A stretch of DNA of 64,000 bases, taken from the NCBI RefSeq assembly GCF_021202945.1, contig NZ_JAJOYR010000001.1, positions 558,001-622,000 on the forward strand, read 5' to 3'. The notes under the pieces are model-generated. The model had not been told where the DNA came from and ran no database searches. It saw only the letters and a program-made list of their open reading frames with translations. A program made the translations under genes and the position numbers. This stretch comes from Stenotrophomonas sp. SY1. GTDB taxonomy: Bacteria; Pseudomonadota; Gammaproteobacteria; Xanthomonadales; Xanthomonadaceae. Of this stretch, positions 55,605-64,000 are shown piece after piece (the first letter of the stretch is position 1; each line of letters begins with the position of its first letter).

Positions 55605-56552
55605 ATGAGCACAACCGCCAATACCGAAGCCGCCACGCCGTCGCGGCTGGGCACCTGGTTCAACCATCATCTGCACAGCGTGGTCTTCAGCCTCGGTCGC
55701 GCGCTGCGCAAGCCGTGGGCCACCGCACTGACCGTGGCGGTGATGGCGTTGGCGCTGGCACTGCCGCTGGGCCTGTCCATCGCGCTGGACAACCTCAAGC
55801 ATTTCGCCGGCAGCGTGCAGCAGTCGCGCGACATCAACCTGTTCCTGAAACCCGAACTTGATGCCGTCGCCGCGCAGGCGGTGGTTACCGCGTTGCGTGC
55901 ACGAGCCGACGTCGCCGAAGTGGTGGTGCGCACCCCGGACGAGGGCCTGGCCGAACTGCGCCAGAGCGCCGGGCTGGGCGAGGCGATTGATGCGCTGGGC
56001 GAGAATCCGCTGCCGACACTGCTGATCGTCACTCCGGCAGACGGCAACGATGCCGCGCTGGCCAAATCACTTGAAGCGCTGCCGCAGGCCGATCTGGTCC
56101 AGCACGACGCGCTGTGGCGGCAACGGCTGGATGGCTGGCTGGCGTTCGGTACCCGGCTGGTGCAGGTGCTGTCGGTCTTGCTGGGCCTTGGCGCCTTGCT
56201 GGTGGTCGGCAACACCGTGCGCCTTGATATCCAGGCGCGTCGCGAGGAAATCGGCGTACTGCAGCTGCTGGGTGCCAGCGATGGCTTCATCCGCCGTCCG
56301 TTCGTTTACCTGGGCGCCTGGTACGGGCTGGGTGCCGGTGCGCTGGCGCTGGGCCTGATCGGCATCTGCGGGCTGGCCCTGCGGCCGCCGCTGGCCACGT
56401 TGTCGCAAAGTTACGGAAGCCCGTTCGTATTGCACGGGCTGGATCTTCTCCATTCTTCAATGGTGCTGGTTGCCACCACCATTCTGGGTTGGCTGGGGGC
56501 ATGGCTGGTGACCGGCCATTTCCTCCGGCAGACTCGCCCGACTGAAACCTGA
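55605..56552 (+). CDS. ftsX: Cell division protein FtsX
   Basis: A 315-residue FtsX: a cytoplasmic N-terminus of about 45 residues, one helix (ALTVAVMALALALPLGLSIA), a periplasmic loop (about 65-165) that recruits murein hydrolase activators, and three C-terminal helices with the conserved EIGVLQLLGASDGFIRRPF region. It forms the membrane part of FtsEX. Confidence 0.94.
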   Translation: MSTTANTEAATPSRLGTWFNHHLHSVVFSLGRALRKPWATALTVAVMALALALPLGLSIALDNLKHFAGSVQQSRDINLFLKPELDAVAAQAVVTALRARADVAEVVVRTPDEGLAELRQSAGLGEAIDALGENPLPTLLIVTPADGNDAALAKSLEALPQADLVQHDALWRQRLDGWLAFGTRLVQVLSVLLGLGALLVVGNTVRLDIQARREEIGVLQLLGASDGFIRRPFVYLGAWYGLGAGALALGLIGICGLALRPPLATLSQSYGSPFVLHGLDLLHSSMVLVATTILGWLGAWLVTGHFLRQTRPTET

Positions 56553-56559
56553 GGCCGGC

Positions 56560-57402
56560 ATGTCCACGCAAGAGCTCAAGCACCTGATCAGCGACGCACC
56601 GCGAGTGATGGTGGTCGATGGTTCCAAACTGGTACGACGCCTGATCAGCGACGTGCTCAAGCGCGAACTGCCCGACGTGGAAGTGGTCGGTTGCGCCAGC
56701 ATCGCCGAAGCCCGCGAGGCGCTGGCCACCGGCCCGGTGCATCTGGTCACCACCTCGCTGGCGCTGCCCGATGGTGATGGCCTGGCGCTGGCGCGCAGCG
56801 TGCGCGAAACCGCCGGCCAGGCCTATGTGCCGGTGATCGTGGTGTCCGGCGACGCGCAGCAGCACCTGGAGCAGCGCCGCTTCACCGAGTACGTCACCGA
56901 CTATTTCGACAAGTCGCTGGGCCACGAGGCGCTGGCAGCGTTCATCCGTGGCTACGTGCAACCCGAGCCGGTGGGCGATGCCACGGTGCTGTACGTGGAA
57001 GACAGCCGCGTGGTGGCCGAAGCCACCAAGCGCATGCTCGAACGCCACAACCTGCACGTGGTGCACGTGCTTACCGCCGAAGATGCGTTCTCCCTGCTCA
57101 CTGCCGAGTCACTGGGCCGCACCACCCGCGAGGTGGACCTGGTGCTGACCGACGTGACGCTCAAAGGCGAGCTGAGCGGGCGTGACGTGGTCGAGCGCAT
57201 CCGCGTGGATTTCGGTTACGGCAAGCGCCGCCTGCCGGTGCTGGTGATGACCGGCGATGGCAACCCGCACAACCAGTCCGCACTGCTGCAGGCCGGTGCC
57301 AACGACCTGGTGCAGAAGCCCATCGAAGAACGCCTGCTGGTGACCAAGGTGCTGTTCCAGCTGCGGCTGGCGCGCATGGCACAGCCGGCCGTGGTGCTGT
57401 GA
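56560..57402 (+). CDS. Response regulator with two receiver domains
   Basis: A 280-residue protein of two tandem receiver domains and no output domain. The first (residues about 14-130) has Ser66 where the phosphoacceptor Asp should be ([12 protein letters not shown]) but keeps Asp20. The second (about 142-270) is complete, with Asp198 (VLTDVTLKG), MTGD and the Lys in QKP. It overlaps ung by 4 bases (GTGA) and lies 7 bases after ftsX. Target unknown. Confidence 0.88.
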   Translation: MSTQELKHLISDAPRVMVVDGSKLVRRLISDVLKRELPDVEVVGCASIAEAREALATGPVHLVTTSLALPDGDGLALARSVRETAGQAYVPVIVVSGDAQQHLEQRRFTEYVTDYFDKSLGHEALAAFIRGYVQPEPVGDATVLYVEDSRVVAEATKRMLERHNLHVVHVLTAEDAFSLLTAESLGRTTREVDLVLTDVTLKGELSGRDVVERIRVDFGYGKRRLPVLVMTGDGNPHNQSALLQAGANDLVQKPIEERLLVTKVLFQLRLARMAQPAVVL

Positions 57403-58106
57403 GTTCGAGCGAAGCGCCGCAGGTCCAGCTCGAACCCAGCTGGAAGGCCCATATCGGCGACTGGCTGCTGCGCCCGGAGATGCGCGAGTTGTCGGCATTC
57501 CTGCGCCAGCGCAAGGCCGCCGGCGCGCAGGTGTTCCCGCCCGGCCCGCAGATTTTTGCCGCGTTCGACGCCACGCCGTTCGAGCAGACCAAGGTGGTGA
57601 TCCTCGGCCAGGACCCGTACCACGGCCACGGCCAGGCGCATGGCCTGAGTTTCTCGGTGCCACCGGGCGTGCCGGTGCCGCCGTCGCTGCTCAACATCTA
57701 TAAGGAGATCGAAGCCGACCTGGGCATTCCACGGCCGAGCCACGGTTGCCTGCTGCCGTGGGCACGGCAGGGCGTGTTGCTGCTCAACGCGGTGCTGACC
57801 GTGGAAGAGGGCAAGGCCGGCGCGCATCAGGGCCGTGGCTGGGAAGGCTTCACCGACCACGTGGTGGATGTACTCAACCGCGAGCGTGAGGGCCTGGTGT
57901 TCCTGTTGTGGGGCGCCTACGCCCAGCAGAAGGGCAAGGTCATCGATACCCGCCGCCACCGCGTGCTCAAGGCCCCGCATCCCTCGCCGCTGTCGGCGCA
58001 TCGCGGGTTCCTGGGCTGCCGCCATTTCTCGCAGGCCAACGAGTACCTGCAACGCCGTGGGCGGGCTCCGATCGACTGGGGCCTGCCACCGCCGGCGGCC
58101 CTGTAG
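57399..58106 (+). CDS. ung: Uracil-DNA glycosylase
   Basis: A 235-residue family 1 UDG that removes uracil from DNA. The water-activating loop [14 protein letters not shown] has Asp72, and the Leu loop [11 protein letters not shown] has His194. The GTG start at 57399 overlaps the regulator's TGA stop and is supported by the coupling and by the family N-terminus. Confidence 0.95.
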   Translation: MSSSEAPQVQLEPSWKAHIGDWLLRPEMRELSAFLRQRKAAGAQVFPPGPQIFAAFDATPFEQTKVVILGQDPYHGHGQAHGLSFSVPPGVPVPPSLLNIYKEIEADLGIPRPSHGCLLPWARQGVLLLNAVLTVEEGKAGAHQGRGWEGFTDHVVDVLNREREGLVFLLWGAYAQQKGKVIDTRRHRVLKAPHPSPLSAHRGFLGCRHFSQANEYLQRRGRAPIDWGLPPPAAL

Positions 58107-58307
58107 GACACGCTCGCCGGGGGCTGAACCGGCTTGATCGGTGTCATATCGCGGTTAGGCTGGCTTTGATATGGTTGGGGTCTGGCGATTGACTGCAATG
58201 CCGTTCCCCATTCATGTTTCAGAGTGGGGATTGTTGCAGAAACGAAACGCTGGAACTTTTTCTGTACTGGTCAGTCCAATAGTTCTGACTGCTAAGATTG
58301 GGACACT

Positions 58308-59183
58308 ATGAGCCTCAATACCTCTACTGCCCTTGTGGCAAACAATCTCCCGATTCCCAGCGCGCTTGGCTCGCTGGACGCCTATATCGGTGCCGTGCAC
58401 CAGATCCCGGTGCTGTCGGTGGATGACGAGCAGGAATTGGCACGTCGCTTCCGCGAAGAGCAGGATCTGGATGCGGCCCGTGAGCTGGTGCATTCGCACC
58501 TGCGTTTCGTCGTGCACGTGGCCCGTGGCTACAACGGCTACGGCCTGCAGCTGGGTGATCTGATCCAGGAAGGCAACATCGGCCTGATGAAGGCGGTCAA
58601 GCGCTTCGATCCGGACATGGGCGTGCGCCTAGTGTCCTTCGCGGTGCATTGGATCCGCGCCGAGATGCATGAGTTCATTCTCAAGAACTGGCGCATCGTC
58701 AAGGTCGCCACGACCAAGGCGCAGCGCAAACTGTTCTTCAACCTGCGCAAGTCCAAGACCCGTCTGGGCTGGATGAACGCGGCTGAGGTCAGTGCGGTCG
58801 CCAAGGACCTGAATGTCTCCGAGCGCGAAGTGATGGAGATGGAATCGCGCCTGTCCGGCCGCGACATCGGCTTCGATGCGCCGTCCGATGAGGACGACGA
58901 TCACGCACCGCCGTCGCCGGCTGCCTACCTGGTCGCGCGCGATGAAGATCCGTCGCAGGCCTACGAGCGTGAGGACAGCGAGGACAACCAGCTGAGCCTG
59001 CTGCGCGAAGGCCTGTCCAAGCTGGATCAGCGTTCGCGCGACATCATCGCCCGCCGTTGGCTGGATGCTGACAGCAAGGTGACGTTGCAGGAGCTGGCTG
59101 ATGAGTACGGCGTGTCGGCCGAGCGCATCCGCCAGATCGAGGCGAACGCACTGAAGAAGATGAAAGCACTGTTCGCCGCCTGA
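58308..59183 (+). CDS. rpoH: RNA polymerase sigma factor RpoH (sigma-32)
   Basis: A 291-residue heat-shock sigma factor. Region 2 has LIQEGNIGLMKAVKRFDP and VHWIRAEMHEFILKNWR; the RpoH box is QRKLFFNLRKSK; region 4.2 has YGVSAERIRQIEANALKKM. The 200-base leader has GTCAG/CTGAC (58270-58289) near the start, which might take part in temperature-sensitive folding, as known for rpoH mRNAs, but the structure is not clear by eye. Confidence 0.95.
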   Translation: MSLNTSTALVANNLPIPSALGSLDAYIGAVHQIPVLSVDDEQELARRFREEQDLDAARELVHSHLRFVVHVARGYNGYGLQLGDLIQEGNIGLMKAVKRFDPDMGVRLVSFAVHWIRAEMHEFILKNWRIVKVATTKAQRKLFFNLRKSKTRLGWMNAAEVSAVAKDLNVSEREVMEMESRLSGRDIGFDAPSDEDDDHAPPSPAAYLVARDEDPSQAYEREDSEDNQLSLLREGLSKLDQRSRDIIARRWLDADSKVTLQELADEYGVSAERIRQIEANALKKMKALFAA

Positions 59184-59206
59184 TCGGCAGGCAGTTGCAG
59201 CACACC

Positions 59207-59238
59207 AAAGGCCCGGAGAAATCCGGGCCTTTGTTTTT
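59207..59238 (+). terminator. Terminator of rpoH
   Basis: AAAGGCCCGGA-GAAA-TCCGGGCCTTT (11-bp stem, GNRA loop) followed by GTTTTT. Confidence 0.93.
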
Positions 59239-59247
59239 GGCTTCATG

Positions 59248-59313
59248 CAGTGCCGAGCCGTGTTCGGCAAGGGCAATGTCTGGAAGGCCCAGCGCAGCAT
59301 GGCTGCGCTCTAC
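59248..59313. repeat. SMAG-type repeat dimer
   Basis: GCAGTGCCGAGCCGTGTTCG at the left and inverted GTAGAGCGCAGCCATGCTGC at the right, the same pairing as at 38082-38150. Confidence 0.85.
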
Positions 59314-59374
59314 CCGTTCCCCAATCCCCGACTAGGTGTAAATTCCTGCCAGATATTCCTGCCCGGAGACGACG

Positions 59375-59773
59375 ATGAAAGGTAGCTGCCTGTGTGGTTC
59401 GGTCGAAGTGGTGGCCAATGAATCTTCCGAGATCGGCTTGTGTCATTGCGGCATGTGCCGGCGCTGGACGGGCGGGCCGTTCTTCGCGGTGCATTGCGAT
59501 GACAAGGTGCGGTTCAGTGGCGACACGCTGAAGACGTTCCGCTCCTCGGAGTGGGCCGAACGTGCGTTCTGTGGCAACTGCGGAAGCACGCTCTATTACC
59601 GGCTGGTGCCGGACGGCGAGTACTACGTGTCGGCTGGCCTGTTCCAGGACCATGTGTTCGAACTGGCCAGCCAGATCTTCATCGACGAGAAGCCGGCGTT
59701 CTACACGCTGGCCAATCAGACGCCGATGCTGACCGGCCAGCAGGTGTTCGCGCAGTTCGCGCCTGACCAGTAA
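59375..59773 (+). CDS. GFA family zinc-binding protein
   Basis: A 132-residue protein of the glutathione-dependent formaldehyde-activating (GFA/CENP-V) fold. The zinc ligands are visible: Cys5 and Cys7 (GSCLCGSV), Cys23, Cys25 and Cys28 (CHCGMCRR), Cys66 and Cys69 (CGNCGST). Activity of most members is unproven. A short gene standing alone between repeats. Confidence 0.92.
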   Translation: MKGSCLCGSVEVVANESSEIGLCHCGMCRRWTGGPFFAVHCDDKVRFSGDTLKTFRSSEWAERAFCGNCGSTLYYRLVPDGEYYVSAGLFQDHVFELASQIFIDEKPAFYTLANQTPMLTGQQVFAQFAPDQ

Positions 59774-59778
59774 GACGG

Positions 59779-59801
59779 CAGTGCCGAGCCATGCCCGGCA
59801 T
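59779..59801. repeat. Single SMAG-type stem-loop
   Basis: GCAGTGCCGAGCCATGCCCG-GCA after the GFA gene; no inverted partner seen. Confidence 0.75.
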
Positions 59802-59978
59802 CGAGTCACTGCAAAGCGCCCACGGACCAACCCCGCTCCGCGCTCCGGCCCTTGCGCTGACGCAAGGGCGTTCGATGGGCAGCGGCCCGGTGGTTGGCAA
59901 GCTGCCCTTCTTGCCCCGTGATACGGGGGAGGGGCTGCAACGTCGGAACATGCTCCGCGCCAACATCGTGGCCGAGTT

Positions 59979-61262
59979 TCACGGAGGGCCGGGTTTGCGG
60001 TCGTCGTAGGGATTGCCCAGGATGATGCGCGCGCTGCGTTGGTAGCTCCAGTACGCCACCGCCCAGTTGAGCAGCACCACCAGCCGGTTGCGGAAGCCGA
60101 TCAGGAAGAACACGTGGGCGGCCAGCCAGAACCACCAGGCCAGCAGCCCGGACAGTTGCAGCTTGCCCATGTGCACGATGGCGGCCATGCGGCCGATGGT
60201 CGCCAGGTTGCCCTGGTCGCGGTAACGGAAGGGCGGCGGTGCGGGCTTGTTGTCCAGGCGCGCGCGGATCAACGTGGCGACGTACTTGCCCATCTGCTTG
60301 GCGGCTGGCGCCACGCCGGGCACCGGCCGTCCGTTGTCCTGGGTGAGCGTGGCCAGGTCGCCAGCGACAAAGACTTCCGGATGCCCGGGCAGGCTGAGGT
60401 CCGGCTGCACCTGTACGCGGCCGGCACGGTCCAGCGGCACCTCCAGCGTGCGTGCCAGTGGTGATGCCGCCACGCCCGCGGCCCAGACCACGGTGCGTGC
60501 GGGAATGTGGGTATCGCCTAGCTGGAAGCCGTTGCCGTCGATGTGGGTGACGGCGGTGCCGGTGAGTACTTCCACGCCGAGTTTTTCCAGCTGCCGGCGC
60601 GCCTTGAGTGACAGCACCTCCGGGAACGAGGACAGCACCCGCGGCCCGGCTTCGACCAGGCGTACCTTTGCCGAGGCCGGATTGATGTGGCGGAACTCGT
60701 TCTTCAGCGTGTGCCGGGCGATTTCGGCCAGTGTGCCGGCCAGTTCCACGCCGGTCGGGCCGCCACCGACCACGGCGAAACTCAGCCAGGCGGCTTTCTT
60801 CTGCGGGTCCGGTTCGGCTTCGGCGCGTTCGAAGGCGAGCAGCAGTTTGCGACGCAGCAGCAGCGCATCGTCGAGGGTCTTGAGGCCGGGTGCGTCCTTG
60901 GCCCACTCATCGTGGCCGAAGTAGGCATGGGTGGCGCCGCTGGCGACCAGCAGCAGGTCGTATTCCATGTGGGTGCCGTCGCCGAGCAGGACCTGGCGGT
61001 TGCGCTTGTCGATGGCGGTCACTTCGCCCAGGCGCACGTCCACGTTGCGCTGCTTGCCGAGAATGTGGCGCAGCGGCGCGGCGATATCCGGCGATGACAG
61101 TCCGGCGGTGGCGACCTGGTAAAGCAACGGCTGGAACAGGTGATGATTGCGCCGATCGATCAGGGTGATGCGCAGGCGGGCGCTGGCGAGGGCGCGTGTG
61201 GCCCACAGGCCGGCGAAACCGCCGCCGACGATGACCAGGTGGGGGACATGGCCGTGTGGCAT
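59979..61262 (-). CDS. ndh: Type II NADH dehydrogenase (NDH-2)
   Basis: A 427-residue FAD-dependent NADH:quinone oxidoreductase that does not pump protons. The FAD GxGxxG is in IVGGGFAGLWAT, the NADH site in VVGGGPTGVELAG, and FAD closure in VFVAGDLAT. A C-terminal hydrophobic stretch (LAWWFWLAAHVFFLIGF) anchors it in the membrane. CAAGGAG upstream fixes the ATG at 61262. Confidence 0.92.
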   Translation of the reverse strand: MPHGHVPHLVIVGGGFAGLWATRALASARLRITLIDRRNHHLFQPLLYQVATAGLSSPDIAAPLRHILGKQRNVDVRLGEVTAIDKRNRQVLLGDGTHMEYDLLLVASGATHAYFGHDEWAKDAPGLKTLDDALLLRRKLLLAFERAEAEPDPQKKAAWLSFAVVGGGPTGVELAGTLAEIARHTLKNEFRHINPASAKVRLVEAGPRVLSSFPEVLSLKARRQLEKLGVEVLTGTAVTHIDGNGFQLGDTHIPARTVVWAAGVAASPLARTLEVPLDRAGRVQVQPDLSLPGHPEVFVAGDLATLTQDNGRPVPGVAPAAKQMGKYVATLIRARLDNKPAPPPFRYRDQGNLATIGRMAAIVHMGKLQLSGLLAWWFWLAAHVFFLIGFRNRLVVLLNWAVAYWSYQRSARIILGNPYDDRKPGPP

Positions 61263-61388
61263 GGACTCTCCTTGGGGACCGGTGAACCGGCCAATGGCAG
61301 GAACGGGCGCTGTCGATGATGGCATGTGACGTGGCTTGAACCCCAGATGGCAGATACTTGGCTCAGCCTTTCGTCATGGAGTACGCCC

Positions 61389-62240
61389 GTGTCCGAGCCA
61401 GAGAAGCGCATTGCCCTGTTGATCGATGCCGACAACGCACCGTCATCGAAGATCGATGAAATCCTGGTCGAAGTAGCGGGGTACGGCGTGGCCAACGTGC
61501 GCCGTGCCTACGGCGACTGGAAGAACCCACGCTTGAAGGGCTGGGAAAACACGCTGCACGAATTCGCGATCCGGCCGATCCAGCAGTTTGCCTATTCCAA
61601 GGGGAAAAACGCCTCGGACATGGCGATGGTGGTCGATGCGATGGACCTGTTGTATGCACGGAATCTGGACGGTTTTGCCATCGTCTCCAGCGATGCGGAT
61701 TTCACCCCGCTGGTGATGCGGCTGCTGACCGATGGCCTGAAGGTGTACGGGTTTGGCGAGCAGAAGACGCCGCTGGCCTTCGTCAATGCCTGCTCGAAGT
61801 TCATTTACCTGGAGGCGTTGGGAAATGATCGAACCGATGCGCCTGAAGCCAATCCCGAGCCGGCGGCGGTGGTGCCCACGCATGCCCAACCGGCCACCAC
61901 CGAAGTGACCGGGATGGCTGCGCCGCCCGCTGCCGCGCCGATCACGCCACGTTCCAGCAGCGAACTGCGAGGTGATGCGCGCCTGATCAATCTGCTGCGC
62001 GGTGCGGTGGAAGCGGTGGCCGATGAACAGGGCTGGGCGATGCTCAGCGCAGTGGGTAACCAGATTGCCAACCGGGCGTCGTTTGATTCGCGCAACTATG
62101 GTTATCGCAAGTTGAGCGACCTGATGAAGGCTACTGGCCTGTTCGAAGTGAAGAAGATCGGGAAGTTGTCGACAGTGCGTGCGATGCCAGGCAAGGGCGG
62201 CGCGAAGAAGACTGCGAAGAAGGCTGCGGCGAAGGCGTGA
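61389..62240 (+). CDS. NYN domain and OST-HTH/LOTUS protein
   Basis: A 283-residue protein. Residues about 5-150 are a NYN (PIN-like) nuclease fold with acidic residues in LLIDADNAPS, SDMAMVVDAMDLL and VSSDADFTPL. After an Ala/Pro-rich linker comes a LOTUS/OST-HTH domain (about 195-265), then a basic tail (KKTAKKAAAK). This pairing occurs in RNA-processing proteins including eukaryotic MARF1. GTG at 61389 with GGAG 7 bases upstream is preferred to the ATG at 61326. Confidence 0.88.
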   Translation: MSEPEKRIALLIDADNAPSSKIDEILVEVAGYGVANVRRAYGDWKNPRLKGWENTLHEFAIRPIQQFAYSKGKNASDMAMVVDAMDLLYARNLDGFAIVSSDADFTPLVMRLLTDGLKVYGFGEQKTPLAFVNACSKFIYLEALGNDRTDAPEANPEPAAVVPTHAQPATTEVTGMAAPPAAAPITPRSSSELRGDARLINLLRGAVEAVADEQGWAMLSAVGNQIANRASFDSRNYGYRKLSDLMKATGLFEVKKIGKLSTVRAMPGKGGAKKTAKKAAAKA

Positions 62241-62469
62241 CGGATGCAGTGGGTGTTACGTGCAAGGTCGTTGCTCCCGCGCAGGCGGGTTTTCAATCGT
62301 CGGGTGTCGGATCATCGCGCTGGCCTTTGCCTTTTATGTATCCAGAGCTGAAGCAGATGCATGAGCAGGAGCGATCCCCGCCGGCGCGGGGATGGCGTTC
62401 TGAAAGATGGCCAAGCAACTGTCTGCATCAATGCAGGATCAGCGGCGACGTTTCAAACGGAGAAGATGG

Positions 62470-63090
62470 ATGTTGAAGATCTGGGGCCGGCGCAATTCCA
62501 GCAATGTGCGCAAGGTGCTGTGGTGTGCCGAGGAAATTGGCTTGCCGTATGAATCGATCGAAGTAGGTGGCGCCTTTGGCGGTACGCAGGTGCCCGAGTA
62601 TCTGGCGATGAATCCCAACGGTCTGGTGCCGGTGATCGAGGACAACGGTCTCCCGGTGTGGGAGTCCAATGCCATCGTGCGCTACCTGAGTGCGCGCTAT
62701 GCGCTGGGCATCCTGTATCCGGAGGAGGTGGCCGCGCGTGCGCAATGCGAGAAGTGGATGGATTGGACCATCTCCAGTTTCGCGGTGGCGTTCCGCGATC
62801 TGTTCTGGGGCGTGGTGCGTACCGCGCCGGCCGATCGCGATGAGGTGCGCATCGCAGCTGCGTTGCAGCGTTGTGGGGAGTTGTTGAAGCTGGCCGACGC
62901 CGAGCTTGCACGGCAACCGTGGTTGTCCGGCGGGCAGTTCGCGATGGGTGATATTCCACTGGGTGCGTTTGCCTATGCGTGGTTCGAGATGCCGATCCAG
63001 CGCCCGGATCTGCCGCATCTGGAAGCCTGGTATGTGCGGTTGAAGGCGCGGCCGGCGTATCAGAAGGGTGTGATGACGGCGCTGACGTGA
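62470..63090 (+). CDS. Glutathione S-transferase family protein
   Basis: A 206-residue GST. The N-terminal thioredoxin fold has Ser residues in GRRNSSNVRKVLW where catalytic Ser/Cys is expected, the cis-Pro motif GLVPVIED and the ESNAI glutathione site; the helical C-domain includes FAMGDIPLGAFAYAW. The ATG at 62470 has GGAG 7 bases upstream; an earlier in-frame ATG gives a basic extension that is probably not translated. Confidence 0.9.
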   Translation: MLKIWGRRNSSNVRKVLWCAEEIGLPYESIEVGGAFGGTQVPEYLAMNPNGLVPVIEDNGLPVWESNAIVRYLSARYALGILYPEEVAARAQCEKWMDWTISSFAVAFRDLFWGVVRTAPADRDEVRIAAALQRCGELLKLADAELARQPWLSGGQFAMGDIPLGAFAYAWFEMPIQRPDLPHLEAWYVRLKARPAYQKGVMTALT

Positions 63091-63119
63091 GTGGCGCGGC
63101 CTTGCGCTTTTCCTGAGGC

Positions 63120-63277
63120 CCCTCTCCCTTTTTTTGCGGGAGAGGGGGTGGGGTGAGGGCGGCTTTCAGCGTTGCTTTCCGAGAGGACGTAGTGCTGCTG
63201 GGGGCTTCGGTTGAAGAGCAACAGCAAGGGCACCCCCATCCGCCCTCCGGGCACCTTCCCCCGCGAGCGGGAGAAGG
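63120..63277. repeat. 158-bp inverted-repeat element
   Basis: Same plan and nearly same length as 42423-42581: CCCTCTCCC at the left followed by GGGAGAGGGGGTGGGGTGAG, and a mirrored right end (CCCCCATCCGCC to GCGGGAGAAGG). Ends directly at the hexamer satellite. Confidence 0.8.
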
Positions 63278-63282
63278 AAAAT

Positions 63283-63552
63283 TCCAAATCCAAATCCAAA
63301 TCCAAATCCAAATCCAAGTCCAAATCCAAGTCCAAATCCAAATCCAAATCCAAATCCAAGTCCAAGTCCAAAGCCAAGTCCAAAGCCAAGTCCAAAGCCA
63401 AGTCCAAAGCCAAGTCCAAAGCCAAAGCCAAGTCCAAAGCCAAGTCCAAAGCCAAAGCCAAGTCCAAAGCCAAAGCCAAGTCCAAAGCCAAAGCCAAGTC
63501 CAAAGCCAAAGCCAAAGCCAAAGCCAAAGCCAAAGCCAAAGCCAAAGCCAAA
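63283..63552. repeat. Hexanucleotide satellite, 45 units of (T/G)CCAA(A/G)
   Basis: Exactly 45 units can be counted. The first 15 all begin with T (TCCAAA or TCCAAG), the middle alternates TCCAAA with GCCAAG in 12- and 18-base higher-order units, and the last 8 are pure GCCAAA. All frames stay open, giving Ser-Lys/Ala-Lys on the plus strand and Asp-Leu/Ala-Leu or Trp-rich repeats on the minus strand. No clear start signal makes a protein product likely. Confidence 0.93.
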
Positions 63553-63675
63553 GCGGTTTGCTGGCGTTGGCTGCTCTTCCTGCTTTCCCTTCCTGCAAAA
63601 GAAACGGCAGCCGCCTGGTACCAGCGCGACTGCCGTGGAGGAGCGCCCCGCGCGCTCAGCGCGGGGTGGTGAGGC

Positions 63676-64000
63676 TTAGAACTTCCAGGTCAGGCCCATG
63701 TACAACTGGCGACCTGCGTAGCTGTTGGACAGCAGGCGGGCCTTGGTGTCGTTGCCCAGGTGGATGCGCTGTTCGGACTTGGTGGCGTTCAGCACCGAAG
63801 CGCTCAGCGTCAGGTCCTCGCGGATGTTGAAGGCCGCGTTGAGATCCAGCTGGTCGTAGGGTTCGCTGTAGGCGTTGAAGCCGTTGTTGAGGTCACCCAC
63901 CACTTCGCCGCGACGGTTGTACGAGGCGCGCGCCAGGAAACGGGCGTTCTCGTAGAACACGGTGACGTTGGCCTGGTTCTTGGCGCTGCCAACCAGCGGT
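63676..64000 (-). CDS. TonB-dependent receptor (C-terminal part)
   Basis: The minus-strand frame runs off the right edge and encodes the last 108 residues of an outer-membrane beta-barrel receptor: alternating barrel strands ([35 protein letters not shown]) and the final strand [11 protein letters not shown] with the terminal Phe needed for BAM recognition. Substrate cannot be told from this part. Confidence 0.92.
   Translation of the reverse strand, partial: PLVGSAKNQANVTVFYENARFLARASYNRRGEVVGDLNNGFNAYSEPYDQLDLNAAFNIREDLTLSASVLNATKSEQRIHLGNDTKARLLSNSYAGRQLYMGLTWKF

Noticed and set aside
63283..63552. CRISPR array
   Set aside because: Units are 6 bases with no spacers of unique sequence and no cas genes nearby.
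63060..63672. Proteins encoded by the hexamer array (Ser-Lys/Ala-Lys on plus; Asp-Leu/Ala-Leu or Trp-rich on minus)
   Set aside because: All frames stay open because of the repeat itself; no ribosome site or conserved flank supports translation. Kept only as a finding on the repeat.

Overview
The window is high-GC gammaproteobacterial chromosome, most likely Stenotrophomonas (Xanthomonadaceae). The reasons are the gene content (split class II ribonucleotide reductase, monomeric NADP-isocitrate dehydrogenase near aceK, an MdtABC/SmeIJK-type pump, TonB receptors) and many GTAG-headed stem-loops of the kind described as SMAG repeats in S. maltophilia. No rRNA, tRNA, phage integrase, transposase or CRISPR array was recognised.

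Layout. 1-3.1 kb: an ABC exporter (partial ATPase, permease) with its histidine kinase and NarL-type regulator. 3.2-11.2 kb (minus): cytochrome b561 plus catalase-like pair, M17 aminopeptidase, HAD phosphatase, AI-2E-type permease, a YqjD/YqjE-like membrane cluster and a Deg protease. 11.3-15.8 kb: split B12-dependent ribonucleotide reductase (nrdJa, nrdJb) with a histone H1-like gene between the halves. 16-26.5 kb: accessory region of orphan secreted and membrane genes, a tandem duplication, a broken peptidase gene, an Ltp-repeat protein and a dense cluster of GGTCAGAG/CTCTGACC palindromes. 26.7-38 kb (minus): SmvA-like MFS pump, a tandem-lobed aspartic-protease-like protein, and the mdtABC efflux operon. 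38-42.3 kb: M20 amidohydrolase, DUF4261 protein, queF, LysM protein, lipoprotein. 42.9-50.4 kb: isocitrate dehydrogenase, a three-gene small-GTPase/roadblock module, aceK and a frameshifted TonB-C gene. 50.5-59.2 kb: housekeeping block rho, trxA, rhlB, ftsEX, a double-receiver regulator, ung, rpoH. 59.3-64 kb: GFA-family protein, type II NADH dehydrogenase, a NYN-LOTUS protein, a GST, a 45-unit hexanucleotide satellite, and the 3' end of a TonB-dependent receptor.

How genes work together. Overlapping starts and stops show translational coupling in the ABC/two-component operon, the catalase/b561 pair, the GTPase module, and the regulator/ung pair. Isocitrate dehydrogenase and AceK both act at the TCA/glyoxylate branch. 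Rho and RhlB both act on RNA.

Most original signals: a repeat element absorbed into the nrdJb reading frame next to an A9 tract; two similar-sized inverted-repeat elements (158-159 bp), one abutting the hexamer satellite; the palindrome cluster and the gene duplication it bounds; the GTPase/roadblock/degenerate-receiver operon; and the duplicated DTG-lobe protein. All calls come from reading the sequence; no database search was run.
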